Source: Lysinibacillus mangiferihumi (GTDB lineage Bacteria > Bacillota > Bacilli > Bacillales_A > Planococcaceae). Taken from it: a DNA stretch of 64,000 nucleotides. This document shows positions 37,032-46,892 of this stretch, in pieces. Numbering within the stretch: the stretch's first letter is position 1; each line of letters starts with the position of its first letter. Below the pieces are notes generated by a model. The model worked only from the letters and a program-made list of their open reading frames with translations, did not search any database and was not told where the DNA came from. Location of the stretch: NCBI RefSeq assembly GCF_003049665.1, contig NZ_PYWM01000015.1, positions 52,807-116,806 of the forward strand. Direction: 5' to 3'. A program made the position numbers and the translations under genes.

Positions 37032-37730
37032 CAGACCCTAGTAAAACTGACCAACCAATCAAATAAAAACGAGCCAGATTTTTCGCCTGATACAATGCAT
37101 GATCACATCTTGTTAACAAAGTAGTTAAATATCACCATGTATATAAGCCGTCACGCCAAAGCTACTTTACGTTTCATAAATAAGTCATTCAATTAATCGT
37201 ATCTAGAATGATACGTAATACTTAGCAACTTAAGGAATTCATTCCTATTTTATCTAACGAAAGATTTACGTTACTATCCAATAAGTACCTCTTCTTTTTC
37301 AGCAATTTTATAAAAATGATGTATTCTCTGTCTCCACTAATCGTGTTGTATTTTTTAGGATATTACATTCTAAAATGCTTAAACGTTGAACACCCTTCGT
37401 TCATCATTCTATATGGAATTTACGCACTAATGAATGCTTATTTATAGTCATTTTATTAGTGCATTTTTGTATTGCAAAAAATTTTGATGAAAACAATTTC
37501 TTCTCGACGAGCTGAAATTGCGCATTGTATAAAAAAACGGTTATTGCAAAAAATAAGACCGTCATCATGAGTGTTGTAAATAATTTACATGGCACATTCA
37601 CGAAATGGCAAGTAATTTTGGCTTTATCGCCAAGACAGTTATAACAGCGTTGCCTTTGAGAATGGTAAAGGTTTGTCTTTACCATACAATGGTTGCTTCA
37701 CACAACAACAGAAGGAAGGAGGTGCTACAA
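37032..37730. other. Long intergenic region after the GNAT gene
   Basis: About 700 bases without a convincing gene. A 43-codon hydrophobic ORF at 37317-37448 (MMYSLSPLIVLYFLGYY at its start) lacks a ribosome binding site. A hairpin with arms GCACTAAT and ATTAGTGC (37424-37462) followed by TTTTT looks like a terminator. The region may be the scar of older insertions. Confidence 0.4.
37424..37468 (+). terminator. Terminator-like hairpin in the 37-kb gap
   Basis: GCACTAAT (37424-37431) pairs with ATTAGTGC (37455-37462), followed by ATTTTT. It is far from any gene end. Confidence 0.45.
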
Positions 37731-38057
37731 ATGGGTGTAGTATATAGGATTGCCTTAGTTCTCGTAATTATTGGTGCAATTAACTGGGGACTAATAGGAT
37801 TTTTTAGATTTGATTTAGTCGCATATTTATTTGGCGGTCAAACAGCCGTATTGTCGAGATGGATTTATGCACTTGTCGGAATTGCTGGGCTTATATCAAT
37901 CCCAATCCTTATGAAGCGTTTAGATGAGGAAGAAGACTTCGATGCACATACTCGTATTCACAACAATCCGAGTTATGGTATGGAAGCTGGGGAAGAAGCC
38001 GATTTTACAGACGTGCCAAAAGCGAAGAAAAAGGATTCAGGAAATAAAAAAATGTAA
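37731..38057 (+). CDS. DUF378 family small membrane protein
   Basis: 108 residues from the ATG at 37731, fixed by GGAAGGAGGT nine bases upstream; the longer frame from 37605 has no such site. Two membrane helices (VYRIALVLVIIGAINWGLIG and WIYALVGIAGLISIPIL) carry the INWGLIG motif of the family (PF04070). A charged cytoplasmic tail ends in KKKDSGNKK. The function is unknown; family members are often linked to general stress or sporulation. Confidence 0.85.
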   Translation: MGVVYRIALVLVIIGAINWGLIGFFRFDLVAYLFGGQTAVLSRWIYALVGIAGLISIPILMKRLDEEEDFDAHTRIHNNPSYGMEAGEEADFTDVPKAKKKDSGNKKM

Positions 38058-38064
38058 GCTTTTT

Positions 38065-38098
38065 AAAACTGATGGCCCTTTGGGTGCGTCAGTTTTTT
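38065..38098 (+). terminator. Terminator after the DUF378 gene
   Basis: AAAACTGA pairs with TCAGTTTT, with GGCCC/GGGTGC inside, and is followed by TTTTTT. It lies in the convergent gap with the dehydrogenase gene. Confidence 0.7.
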
Positions 38099-38141
38099 AA
38101 TAACAAGAAGCCGCCTCAAAAAAATGAAACGGCTCCTCCTA

Positions 38142-39662
38142 TTAGTCGTTATTACTTGGGAAGGCAAAAGAGGATGCAGACTCGTTCGTATCCTCAAACC
38201 ATTTTTCGGAAATTGTTTTAGCCTTTGTAAAGAAGCGTACTTGGTCTGGCCCAAACATATGACCTTCGCCAAATTTTGAACGTTTCCAGCCACCAAAATT
38301 ATGGTAGCCAACGGGAATTGGAATAGGTACGTTAACGCCTACCATCCCAACTTCTATTTCAGAAGTGAATTTACGCGCAGCAGCACCATTATTTGTAAAA
38401 ATCGTGACGCCATTTCCTAACTCATGGTTATTAATTAAGCTTATCGCCTCTTCCAATGTTTGTACACGTACGACATTTCGTGCAGGTCCAAATACTTCCT
38501 GTTCGTAAATTTCCATCCCTGGCTTGACGTTATCCAATAGAGTTGGCCCTAAGTAAAATCCTTTAGAGTTTTTTGAGATGTCTGGTTGGCGACCATCGCA
38601 CACGATTGTAGCACCTTCTTGAAGACTGCGATCGATAAAGCCGATGATAGAGTCCTTCGATTGTTGTGTAATAACAGGACCAAAATCTACTTCTGGATCC
38701 GTGTAAGGGCCTACTTTTAAATTGGCAATTTTATCGGCTAATATTTTAACAAGCTTGTTAGCTGTTGTATCACCGACTGGAATAATTGTCGAAATCGCCA
38801 TACAACGTTGAGAAGCCGCCCCATATGCCGCCCCTAAAAAGGCATTTGCAGCTTGTTCCAAATCGGCATCAGGCATGACCACCATATTGTTTTTACCACC
38901 ACCTAATGCTGTTACTCGTTTTCCATATTTTGAGCCTGTTGCGTAAATATATTCAGCAACTGGTGTTGATCCGACAAAAGAAATCGCTTCAACAGAAGGA
39001 TTTTCTAATAATTCGTTTACCGTCTCTTTATCACCATTGATGACCGTCCAAATCCCATCAGGCAAGCCAGCTTCCTTCCACAGCTCTGAAAGCAAGAGGG
39101 CAGAGCAAGGAACACGTTCAGACGGTTTTAAAATAACGGCATTTCCTACTGCAACTGCCATGCTTGTAATGGCAAGTGGCACCATCACTGGGAAGTTAAA
39201 AGGAGAAATTGCCGCTACAACGCCAAGGGGCGCTTTTGTAGAATAGGCATTAATGTTTCCGCCTACATTGACCGAATATTCCCCTTTAACTAAATGAGGA
39301 GCATTAATTGCCAAATCCACTGACTCTAAACCGCGTATAATTTCACCCTTAGCATCCTCAATCGTTTTGCCACTTTCAGTACAAATCATGTCAATTAATT
39401 CATCCATACGTGCTGTTAGTAATTGTCGAAACTTCAGTACAATCTCCGCCCGTTTGCCAACTGAAAGTGCGCGCCAAGCTGGAAAGGCATTTTGAGCAGT
39501 AGCGATTGCCTGTTGAACCTCCTCCTTTGTAGCAAGTGGGACATGGGCAATGACAGCTCCTGTACTCGGGTTATAGACATTAGAAAAGCGCCCGCTTTGA
39601 CCCGCCACTACGGTGCCATTAATAAAATGCCCTAATTCTTTTACGTCTGTATTCGTTACCAT
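38142..39662 (-). CDS. mmsA: CoA-acylating methylmalonate/malonate-semialdehyde dehydrogenase
   Basis: About 506 residues. The MmsA/IolA-type aldehyde dehydrogenase shows VAAISPFNFPVMVPLA, ILKPSERVPCSA, SFVGSTPVAEYIYA, the catalytic Cys in AASQRCMAIST, and EQEVFGPARNVVRVQT. It oxidises (methyl)malonate semialdehyde to acetyl- or propionyl-CoA with NAD and CoA. ATGs at 39668 and 39662 both follow GAAGGAGG; the second has the better spacing. Next to the pyrimidine genes it would process malonate semialdehyde derived from beta-alanine. It is read in the same direction as the PucR gene. Confidence 0.92.
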   Translation of the reverse strand: MVTNTDVKELGHFINGTVVAGQSGRFSNVYNPSTGAVIAHVPLATKEEVQQAIATAQNAFPAWRALSVGKRAEIVLKFRQLLTARMDELIDMICTESGKTIEDAKGEIIRGLESVDLAINAPHLVKGEYSVNVGGNINAYSTKAPLGVVAAISPFNFPVMVPLAITSMAVAVGNAVILKPSERVPCSALLLSELWKEAGLPDGIWTVINGDKETVNELLENPSVEAISFVGSTPVAEYIYATGSKYGKRVTALGGGKNNMVVMPDADLEQAANAFLGAAYGAASQRCMAISTIIPVGDTTANKLVKILADKIANLKVGPYTDPEVDFGPVITQQSKDSIIGFIDRSLQEGATIVCDGRQPDISKNSKGFYLGPTLLDNVKPGMEIYEQEVFGPARNVVRVQTLEEAISLINNHELGNGVTIFTNNGAAARKFTSEIEVGMVGVNVPIPIPVGYHNFGGWKRSKFGEGHMFGPDQVRFFTKAKTISEKWFEDTNESASSFAFPSNND

Positions 39663-39958
39663 CCTCATTATTCCTCCTTCGTTTATATGCACTAAAAACA
39701 TTACATAAGGTATTATGACTCTATTCATTGTAAAAACGATGCGACGAATAAGTAGTTTTGTTATGCTTTATCTGTTTAACTTTGCTAGTACCCTATTGTC
39801 GCAACTTCCCTTATAGCAACAGATGGGGATAATCTATGACGTTTAAAGGCTACGTCAATAATACTTTATATGAATAGGAAAAATAATTTAGAAGGGTTAT
39901 CTATTAATCGAAAATTCTGATATATAAAACGAGGTGTATGGACTTAGTATCTCATTCA

Positions 39959-41128
39959 TTATTGATGTGTTAAGACATCTTCAATTAAAAATGCTAAGTA
40001 GAGATTGGTTTTGGTAAATGAATTTGTTAAATCCATATCTAGCAGTGATTCTATTTTTTTGATTTTATATAGAACCGTATTACGGTGAATAAATTGCCGT
40101 TCGGAAATTTTACTTGTACTTCCATTTTCTTCGAGGAATATGCGTAAAAATGTTACATAATCCGTATTGTGCAGTTCATCATATCGTCGTAATTGACCTA
40201 GAATATCATGGCTAAAGGATTGCATTAATGGCTGGTTTTGTACGGCCATAATAATTTGGTAGGCACCGATATCTTTATATTTGTACAAAAAACGATTGTT
40301 ATGAAGCTGTGCTAATTGGATAACGGTTAACGATTCTTCATAGCTTTTACGTATATTTTCATGTTCTTTTTGAAAGTTTCCTTTGCCAATAATGATATCG
40401 AGAAAGCCATTTTTTTGTTTGATTTTTTCATAGATTTCTTCAACTACTTTTGAGAAGGGGATGTTCGGTGTATTAATTTGCGCTCGGTCAATTAAAAAAA
40501 TGAGGTGATTTTTATGTTTTAGTTTTAAAAAGCGTTTATAACGATGTTGAAAGGCAAATTGGATCATCACTTCATAGCGGTCAATGCTAGATTGTGTACC
40601 TATTGTTGTGCAAGTGATGATAGCAAGTTCTCTCCCGTGTGGGAATCCAAGTTGCGCCAGTTGTACTTTCGTCGTATCCATCTGTTTTTTGGAGTGAAAA
40701 AGTAAATTGAAAAGTACCTTTTCTTCAATGGAATGTTCTTGATGATGGTTAGCTATAAATTGAAAAGTAGTTTTTAATAAATCAGCTACGCGGCAATGCC
40801 AAGGCATTTGAAAAACAGGGAAATCATGCTCGTTAGCAAAAGCGATGATAGATTCAGGAATGGCAGAAATATAAGGGCCGATATTGATAATAAATCCTGC
40901 TACTTTTTTGCTATAAGCTAACTGTACGAGTTGTTCTAAGGAATCTTCCTGCTGTGATAAGTTAATACCTGTCGTGACGACCAATTCATTTGGCCGACAA
41001 AACATAATTAAATCAATGCTCTCTACTACGTTAATACCTGTAACTCTTCGATGTAAACCACTATGTCCAGCTACTAATGTAAGCATAGGGAATTGAACTC
41101 CCTCCACAATTTTGCGAATCGTTCCCAT
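39959..41128 (-). CDS. PucR family transcriptional regulator
   Basis: 389 residues from the ATG at 41128, which has AAGGGGGGAAACG in front; the frame is open a little further. The N-terminal PucR domain (about 1-120, QFPMLTLVAGHSGLHRRVTG and VVTTGINLSQQEDSLEQLV), a middle GGDEF-like region and the C-terminal HTH_30 helix-turn-helix (RQFIHRNTVLYKIKKIESLL) are present. PucR proteins control purine, allantoin or amino-acid catabolism. The divergent pyrimidine operon and the palindrome at 41168 make it the likely regulator of this locus. Confidence 0.88.
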   Translation of the reverse strand: MGTIRKIVEGVQFPMLTLVAGHSGLHRRVTGINVVESIDLIMFCRPNELVVTTGINLSQQEDSLEQLVQLAYSKKVAGFIINIGPYISAIPESIIAFANEHDFPVFQMPWHCRVADLLKTTFQFIANHHQEHSIEEKVLFNLLFHSKKQMDTTKVQLAQLGFPHGRELAIITCTTIGTQSSIDRYEVMIQFAFQHRYKRFLKLKHKNHLIFLIDRAQINTPNIPFSKVVEEIYEKIKQKNGFLDIIIGKGNFQKEHENIRKSYEESLTVIQLAQLHNNRFLYKYKDIGAYQIIMAVQNQPLMQSFSHDILGQLRRYDELHNTDYVTFLRIFLEENGSTSKISERQFIHRNTVLYKIKKIESLLDMDLTNSFTKTNLYLAFLIEDVLTHQ

Positions 41129-41167
41129 CGTTTCCCCCCTTATTATGAACATAACTTACCATATATC

Positions 41168-41183
41168 ATGTGCAGATGCACAT
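41168..41183. promoter_or_regulatory. Palindromic operator candidate in the pucR-pyd divergent region
   Basis: ATGTGCA-GA-TGCACAT has perfect 7-bp arms, 40 bases upstream of the regulator gene and 85 upstream of the amidase gene. It is the only strong palindrome in this 139-base gap and is placed to control both directions. Confidence 0.5.
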
Positions 41184-41267
41184 ATTTTTTTAGTGTTATA
41201 TCCATATCTCATAAAATTTATCTATTTTAGAATGTTTAGTAACTACTGTGAAAGAGAGGACTTGCAT

Positions 41268-42512
41268 ATGTATAAATGTAATAGTAGACGATTGCAAGAT
41301 TCGATTGAACAATTTAGTCAGTTTGGAGCTACTTTAAACGGTGGTGTCACGCGTTTATCTCTTTCGAAAGAAGATATTTTAGCTAGAAATTATTTTTGTA
41401 AGTGTTGTGAAGAATTAGGGATGGAAATCAAAGTAGATGATATGGCCAATATCTATGCGATACTACCAGGCAAAAAAGAAGTTCCGCCAATTGTTATGGG
41501 CTCTCATTTAGATTCAGTTGAAAAGGGTGGAAAGTTTGATGGTGTTTTAGGTGTGTTAACAGCCTTGGAAGCAATTCGAACATTAAAGGACAATGAAATA
41601 GAGTTAGATGTGCCATTAATGATTGTGAATTTTACGAATGAAGAAGGGGCTCGCTTTGATCCGGCGATGATGAGCTCAGGCGTCATTGCTGCAAAATTTG
41701 AAAAAGCCCAAATGCTACAGTCTGTCGATAACAATGGCATGACTTTTCAAGCTGCACTCCAAGCTAGTGGTTATGAGGGTGAGCAACAACATCGCTTAAA
41801 GGAAGCCCTTGCTTATATTGAACTCCATATCGAACAAGGGCCCGTTTTAGAAGCAAAGCAAATGGAGATAGGTGTTGTTGAAGGGGTACTAGGAATGGTT
41901 TGTTATGAAATTACCTTTACAGGCCAATCCAATCATGCAGGAACAACACCGATGGCAATGCGCCAAGACCCGATGATTGTTGCCGCAAAAACAATGGTAT
42001 TTTTACATGAACAGCTTGGCAAGATTGATGAGCAACTAGTATTTACCTTTGGGCGGATGCATGTTTTACCTAATATTCATACCGTTATACCAAATAAAGT
42101 GACGTTTACAATTGATTCACGGCATCAAAATCCTGCTATTATGCAAAAGGTCGAGGAAGTATTGAAAAACTTGCCTACAGAAGACAAAGGGTGTCGTATA
42201 GAACCTGTGAAACTGTGGGGAAGAGACACAGTATTATTTGATCGACAAATTTGTGATGAAATCGAAAAATCTTGCCAACGATTTGGCTATACCTCTCATC
42301 GAATGTTTAGCGGAGCAGGGCACGATGCGCAATATATAGCCACGATGATACCTTCAGCAATGATTTTCGTACCGAGTATTAATGGGAAGAGTCATTGCGA
42401 GGAGGAAGAAACTTCATTTGAAGATTGCGCAAAGGGAGCAGATATTCTCCTCGAAACAGTATTAACGATGCAAACAAAATACAGTATGGGGCAAACGTAC
42501 AGCTTACATTAA
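41268..42512 (+). CDS. M20-family amidase: beta-ureidopropionase / N-carbamoyl-amino-acid hydrolase
   Basis: 414 residues from the ATG at 41268, which has AGAGAGGA upstream; the frame opens earlier, in the promoter region. The metal-dependent hydantoinase/carbamoylase family (HyuC/AllC type) shows GSHLDSVEKGGKFDGVLGVL, VNFTNEEGARFDPAM, YIELHIEQGP, SNHAGTTPMAMR and SGAGHDAQY. In this operon it should hydrolyse N-carbamoyl-beta-alanine to beta-alanine, CO2 and ammonia, the last step of reductive pyrimidine breakdown (PydC role). The family also includes allantoate and carbamoyl-amino-acid hydrolases, so the substrate is inferred from context. Confidence 0.88.
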   Translation: MYKCNSRRLQDSIEQFSQFGATLNGGVTRLSLSKEDILARNYFCKCCEELGMEIKVDDMANIYAILPGKKEVPPIVMGSHLDSVEKGGKFDGVLGVLTALEAIRTLKDNEIELDVPLMIVNFTNEEGARFDPAMMSSGVIAAKFEKAQMLQSVDNNGMTFQAALQASGYEGEQQHRLKEALAYIELHIEQGPVLEAKQMEIGVVEGVLGMVCYEITFTGQSNHAGTTPMAMRQDPMIVAAKTMVFLHEQLGKIDEQLVFTFGRMHVLPNIHTVIPNKVTFTIDSRHQNPAIMQKVEEVLKNLPTEDKGCRIEPVKLWGRDTVLFDRQICDEIEKSCQRFGYTSHRMFSGAGHDAQYIATMIPSAMIFVPSINGKSHCEEEETSFEDCAKGADILLETVLTMQTKYSMGQTYSLH

Positions 42513-42647
42513 AATTTGAAATTTATCATGATTGTTACGTCTCTATTACTAACTAGAAAGCTGCCAAAGTGATGCTGCAATGAATCAAGTTAAAAGAAGA
42601 AAGTGAAAATAGTTTACTTGAATATCGACCACGAAAGGTAGGATAGT

Positions 42648-44048
42648 ATGAAAAAAATCATTCAAGGTGGAAGAATCGCAACTGCTTCAGATGTCTACGA
42701 AGCAGATATTCTTATTGAGAACGGAATCATTGTACAGATAGGTAAAAATTTATCTGTTGCAGGTGCGGAAATCATTGATGCTACTGGTAAATACGTAATG
42801 CCAGGAGGAATTGATCCGCACACCCATTTAGATATGCCTTTTAATAATACAGTAACAGACGATGATTGGAAATCGGGTACGATAGCGGCTGCGTTTGGCG
42901 GCACCACAACGATTTTAGACTTTTGTTTAACAGCAGGTGAAGAGAAACTTTCTACTGCTGTTGCAAAATGGCATGAAAAAGCAAAAGGGAAATCTGCAAT
43001 TGATTATGGATTCCATTTAATGATTGGCGATTTAACACCACAGACAGAAGCGGAATTACCTGTGTTACTAGAGCAAGAAGGAATTACTTCTGTAAAGGTT
43101 TTTATGGCCTATGCAAAAGAATTCCAAGCGACAGATCGCACGCTTTTTAAAGCGTTCAAAATTGCAAAAGATGTTGGTGCTATTGTTATGGTGCACTGTG
43201 AAAATGGCTCAGTTATCGATGAGCTTGTCGAAGAGGCAAGACGTGCGGGACATAAAGAACCGATTTATCATGCACTTACGCGTCCAGCACAATTAGAGGG
43301 AGAAGCCACAAAACGTGCCATTGAACTAGCGCATATAGCAGGTGCGACGCTTTATGTGGTCCATGTAACTTGTAAAGAAGCGGTAGACGAGATTATCGCA
43401 GCGCGTGAAAAAGGCTATAACGTCTACGGCGAAACATGTCCACCTTATTTAACATTAGACCAGTCTGCTTTAGCACAACCAGGCTTTGAAGGGGCGAAAT
43501 ATGTATGGTCACCGCCACTTCGTCCGAAATACCATCAGGAGCATTTATGGAATGCCTTAAAAGCGAAGCAATTACAAACAATTGGTTCAGATCAATGCTC
43601 GTTTAGTTTTAACGGCAAAAAGCAATTAGGGTTAAATGATTTTTCTAAAATTCCGAACGGTGGACCGTTTATTGAAGATCGCTTTAGTATTTTATATTCA
43701 GAAGGGGTTGCCAAAGGGAAAATAACAGTCAATGAATTTGTGGATATGATTGCTACAAATGCTGCAAAAGTTTTTGGTCTGTTTCCACAAAAAGGGACAA
43801 TTGCTATAGGTTCTGACGCAGATATCGTGATTTTTGATCCTAATGTAAAACGCGAAATTTCAGCAAAAACCCACCATATGAATGTGGACTACAATCCATA
43901 TGAAGGTTGGGAAGTGACTGGTGAACCGGTTACTGTGCTTGTCCGTGGGGAATATGTTATTAAAGAGAAAGAATTTGTTGGTGTACTAGGCAGTGGTCGC
44001 TATATCAAACGCCAACTGAAAACGACTGCGGAAACGATAAAAATCTAA
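42648..44048 (+). CDS. hydA: Dihydropyrimidinase (D-hydantoinase)
   Basis: 466 residues. It is an amidohydrolase that opens dihydrouracil or dihydrothymine to the N-carbamoyl amino acid. The zinc-site GGIDPHTHLDMPF, the carboxylated lysine in SVKVFMAYAKEF, MVHCENGSVI, YVVHVTCKEAV and GSDQCSF are all present. AAAGGTAGGATAG precedes the ATG. It is the second gene of the pyrimidine operon, between the amidase and the dehydrogenase genes. Confidence 0.95.
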   Translation: MKKIIQGGRIATASDVYEADILIENGIIVQIGKNLSVAGAEIIDATGKYVMPGGIDPHTHLDMPFNNTVTDDDWKSGTIAAAFGGTTTILDFCLTAGEEKLSTAVAKWHEKAKGKSAIDYGFHLMIGDLTPQTEAELPVLLEQEGITSVKVFMAYAKEFQATDRTLFKAFKIAKDVGAIVMVHCENGSVIDELVEEARRAGHKEPIYHALTRPAQLEGEATKRAIELAHIAGATLYVVHVTCKEAVDEIIAAREKGYNVYGETCPPYLTLDQSALAQPGFEGAKYVWSPPLRPKYHQEHLWNALKAKQLQTIGSDQCSFSFNGKKQLGLNDFSKIPNGGPFIEDRFSILYSEGVAKGKITVNEFVDMIATNAAKVFGLFPQKGTIAIGSDADIVIFDPNVKREISAKTHHMNVDYNPYEGWEVTGEPVTVLVRGEYVIKEKEFVGVLGSGRYIKRQLKTTAETIKI

Positions 44049-44165
44049 CTTGTTTTTGCAAATATTCCGTGTGGCTTCAACACTGTTGTCACACATTCAA
44101 TGTAGCACCTTTCAAGCAGGATTTAAACAATGATGCAAAGTGTAATTAGCAATAGGTAATACATG

Positions 44166-44200
44166 GCCGATTGTTTTGACTGGAGAACAAAACAATCGGC
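44166..44200. other. Strong hairpin before preT
   Basis: Perfect 13-bp arms (GCCGATTGTTTTG and its complement) flank ACTGGAGAA, without a T-tract. It lies inside the operon 48 bases before the preT start and might be a processing or stability element that sets relative expression. Confidence 0.5.
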
Positions 44201-44248
44201 TATTAAACAATGGCAAGTTCAACAAGAACACATGAGGGGGATGTGGAA

Positions 44249-45616
44249 ATGGTTCCGATGCAAGAGCATGCAATGACCAAGCTACTTCAGCGTAATTTTG
44301 TTGAGTTAACAAGTCGAATGACAAAAAATGAGGCACTGGAAGAAGCAAATCGTTGCCTTTATTGTTATGATGCACCCTGTATTAAAGCTTGTCCAACAAG
44401 CATTCAAATCCCAAATTTCATAAAAAAAATTGCATCAGGGAATATGAAGGGTTCTGCCACTACTATATTAGAAGCAAACCCAATTGGGGCAAGTTGTGCA
44501 AGAGTTTGTCCAACAGAAGAGCTCTGTGAAGGGGCATGTGTGTTAAATTCCTCAACAAAGCCAATAAAAATCGGAGAACTACAGCGTTATGCGACAGATT
44601 GGGCGATGGAGACAGGTGCACAGCTATTTAAGAAAGGCGAAAGCAATGGACTGAAAGTAGCCATTATTGGAGCGGGTCCAGCTGGTCTTTCGGCGGCGCG
44701 TGAGCTTAGTCGGTTTGGCTATAGTGTCACAATCTATGAGGCTGAAGCAAAGGCAGGTGGTTTAGGAAGCTATGGTATCGTGTCGTTTCGCTTACCAAAT
44801 GAGGTAGCGGATTGGGAAGTCGAGCAAATTGTCAAACTCGGTGTGAACATTCAAACAAATACGACAGTAGGTAGCGACATTTCTGCAGAAGAAATATTAG
44901 CACAATATGACAGTGTCATTTTAGCAGTTGGTATGGGGGCTGTGCCACATCTGGGCATTGAAGGAGAAGGTCTGTTAGGCGTGCATGATGCCATTGAATT
45001 TGTAAAACAAACAAAAGTGGGAGCGCTTCCAACTGATTTAGTAGGGAAACGTGTTGCAGTTATTGGTGCTGGGAATACCGCAATTGATGGTGCTACTTGT
45101 GCCGTGCGATTAGGTGCGGATAATGTGAAAATACTTTATAGAAGAACGCAAAAAGAAATGACCGCATACAAATTTGAATTTGAATTTGCCAAGCAAGATG
45201 GCGTGGAGTTTCAATGGTTAACAGCGCCGAAAAAAATCATCGGCAATGATGCAGGTGAAGTGATTGGCATTGAATGCGTTCACATGAAGCTCGGTGAGGT
45301 AGGAGCAGATGGTCGTCAAAGACCAGAAGAGGTTGCAGGATCCAATTTTATTTTAAAGGTGGATGCAGTTATTAAAGCAATTGGTCAAACGCGTTTTGTG
45401 TCATTAATTGAAGCATTTGGCTTACAGCATACAAATGGCGTTGTTGATATTGATGAAACGACGATGCAAACATCGAATAAAAAAGTGTTTGCATGTGGGG
45501 ATGTTGTTTTTGGCAACGGACAAGGAGAGGCAATGGTTGTAACAGCGGTTCAACAAGGAAAAGATGCTGCTTATAAGATTCATGAACGTTTAAGAAAACC
45601 AAGCGAGATTGCATAA
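44249..45616 (+). CDS. preT: NAD(P)-dependent dihydropyrimidine dehydrogenase, PreT subunit
   Basis: 455 residues from the ATG at 44249 (GAGGGGGA seven bases before it). The N-terminal iron-sulfur part has CLYCYDAPCIKACP and CARVCPTEELCEGAC. It is followed by two nucleotide-binding folds, FAD at VAIIGAGPAGLSAARELSRFG and NAD(P) at VAVIGAGNTAIDGA. It passes electrons between NAD(P)H and the PreA subunit that reduces uracil and thymine. Its end overlaps the frame of preA, whose own ribosome binding site spans the stop. Confidence 0.94.
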   Translation: MVPMQEHAMTKLLQRNFVELTSRMTKNEALEEANRCLYCYDAPCIKACPTSIQIPNFIKKIASGNMKGSATTILEANPIGASCARVCPTEELCEGACVLNSSTKPIKIGELQRYATDWAMETGAQLFKKGESNGLKVAIIGAGPAGLSAARELSRFGYSVTIYEAEAKAGGLGSYGIVSFRLPNEVADWEVEQIVKLGVNIQTNTTVGSDISAEEILAQYDSVILAVGMGAVPHLGIEGEGLLGVHDAIEFVKQTKVGALPTDLVGKRVAVIGAGNTAIDGATCAVRLGADNVKILYRRTQKEMTAYKFEFEFAKQDGVEFQWLTAPKKIIGNDAGEVIGIECVHMKLGEVGADGRQRPEEVAGSNFILKVDAVIKAIGQTRFVSLIEAFGLQHTNGVVDIDETTMQTSNKKVFACGDVVFGNGQGEAMVVTAVQQGKDAAYKIHERLRKPSEIA

Positions 45617-45629
45617 GGGGGGCAGTGAC

Positions 45630-46892
45630 ATGGCAGATTTACGAATAGATTTAGCGGGGATAAAATCACCCAATCCATTTTGGCTCGCATCCGCACCACC
45701 TACGAACTCAGGCTATCAAGTGCAGCGTGCATTTGAAGCAGGATGGGGTGGGGCAGTTTGGAAAACATTGGGTGAACCGATTTTAAATGTTTCTTCACGT
45801 TTTGCAGCGGTTAGTTATAACGGGCAACGTGTGGCAGGTTTTAATAACATTGAATTAATAACCGATCGCCCGTTGGAGGTAAATTTAAAAGAGATTTATG
45901 AAACGAAAAAAAGGTATCCTCATCACGCCATTATTGCTTCCCTTATGGTAGAACCAAAGCAAGAAAAGTGGCATGAAATTGTCAAACGCGTAGAAGATGT
46001 GGGGGTAGATGGTCTTGAGCTTAACTTTGGTTGTCCACATGGCATGGCAGAACGAGGAATGGGCTCCGCCTCTGGTCAAGTACCTGAATTGGTGGAAAAG
46101 CAAACGTATTGGGTGAAGGAAGTAGCACGTACGCCAGTTATTGTGAAACTAACGCCAAATATAACGGATATAACAGTAACAGCAGAAGCGGCGACAAGAG
46201 GCGGAGCGGACGCTATTAGTATGATTAATACAATCAACAGCTTGGCAGGTGTTGATTTAGATACATGGAATACGATACCTCATGTTGCAGGTAAAGGTGC
46301 TCATGGCGGCTATTGTGGTCCAGCAGTTAAGCCGATCGCACTCAATATGGTAGCAGAGTGTGCTCGTAATCCTCACATTCAGGTTCCGATATCGGGTATA
46401 GGTGGTATTTCCAATTGGCAAGATGCAGCAGAGTTTATGTTAATGGGTGCAACTGGTGTGCAAGTTTGTACAGCAGCCATGCACCACGGATTTAGTATTG
46501 TCGAAGATATGATTGATGGACTAAATCATTATTTAGATGATAAGGGAATTGCATCGGTAAAGGAATTAGTTGGTCGCTCGGTGCCTCGTTATTCAGACTG
46601 GGGCAATCTAGATTTAAACTATAAAATTGTTGCAGAAATCAATAATGATGTATGTATTAACTGTAATAAGTGTCATATTGCGTGTGAAGATACGTCCCAT
46701 CAATGCATCGATTTGTATACGGAAAATGGGCAGCCAATGCTAAAGGTTCGCGAAGAAGATTGCGTTGGGTGTAATTTATGTTCGATTGTCTGTCCGGTTG
46801 ATGGAGCAATATCCATGGTCGAAAGACAATCCGCTATTGCGCCAATGACTTGGAATGAGCGTCAATTGTTAATGAATAGTCTATCTAAATAA
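45630..46892 (+). CDS. preA: NAD-dependent dihydropyrimidine dehydrogenase, PreA subunit
   Basis: 420 residues from the ATG at 45630 (AAGGGGGGCAG before it). The dihydroorotate-dehydrogenase-like FMN barrel has NPFWLASAPPTNSGYQVQR, ELNFGCPHGM and VPISGIGGI, with the active-site segment FGCPHGMAERGMGSASGQ. The C-terminal ferredoxin-like domain carries two 4Fe-4S sites, CINCNKCHIAC and CVGCNLCSIVCP. With PreT it catalyses the first step, reduction of uracil/thymine to the dihydro form. Confidence 0.95.
   Translation: MADLRIDLAGIKSPNPFWLASAPPTNSGYQVQRAFEAGWGGAVWKTLGEPILNVSSRFAAVSYNGQRVAGFNNIELITDRPLEVNLKEIYETKKRYPHHAIIASLMVEPKQEKWHEIVKRVEDVGVDGLELNFGCPHGMAERGMGSASGQVPELVEKQTYWVKEVARTPVIVKLTPNITDITVTAEAATRGGADAISMINTINSLAGVDLDTWNTIPHVAGKGAHGGYCGPAVKPIALNMVAECARNPHIQVPISGIGGISNWQDAAEFMLMGATGVQVCTAAMHHGFSIVEDMIDGLNHYLDDKGIASVKELVGRSVPRYSDWGNLDLNYKIVAEINNDVCINCNKCHIACEDTSHQCIDLYTENGQPMLKVREEDCVGCNLCSIVCPVDGAISMVERQSAIAPMTWNERQLLMNSLSK

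Noticed and set aside
37317..37448. 43-codon hydrophobic ORF
   Set aside because: No ribosome binding site and partial overlap with a hairpin; low-complexity hydrophobic reading in AT-rich DNA is expected by chance.
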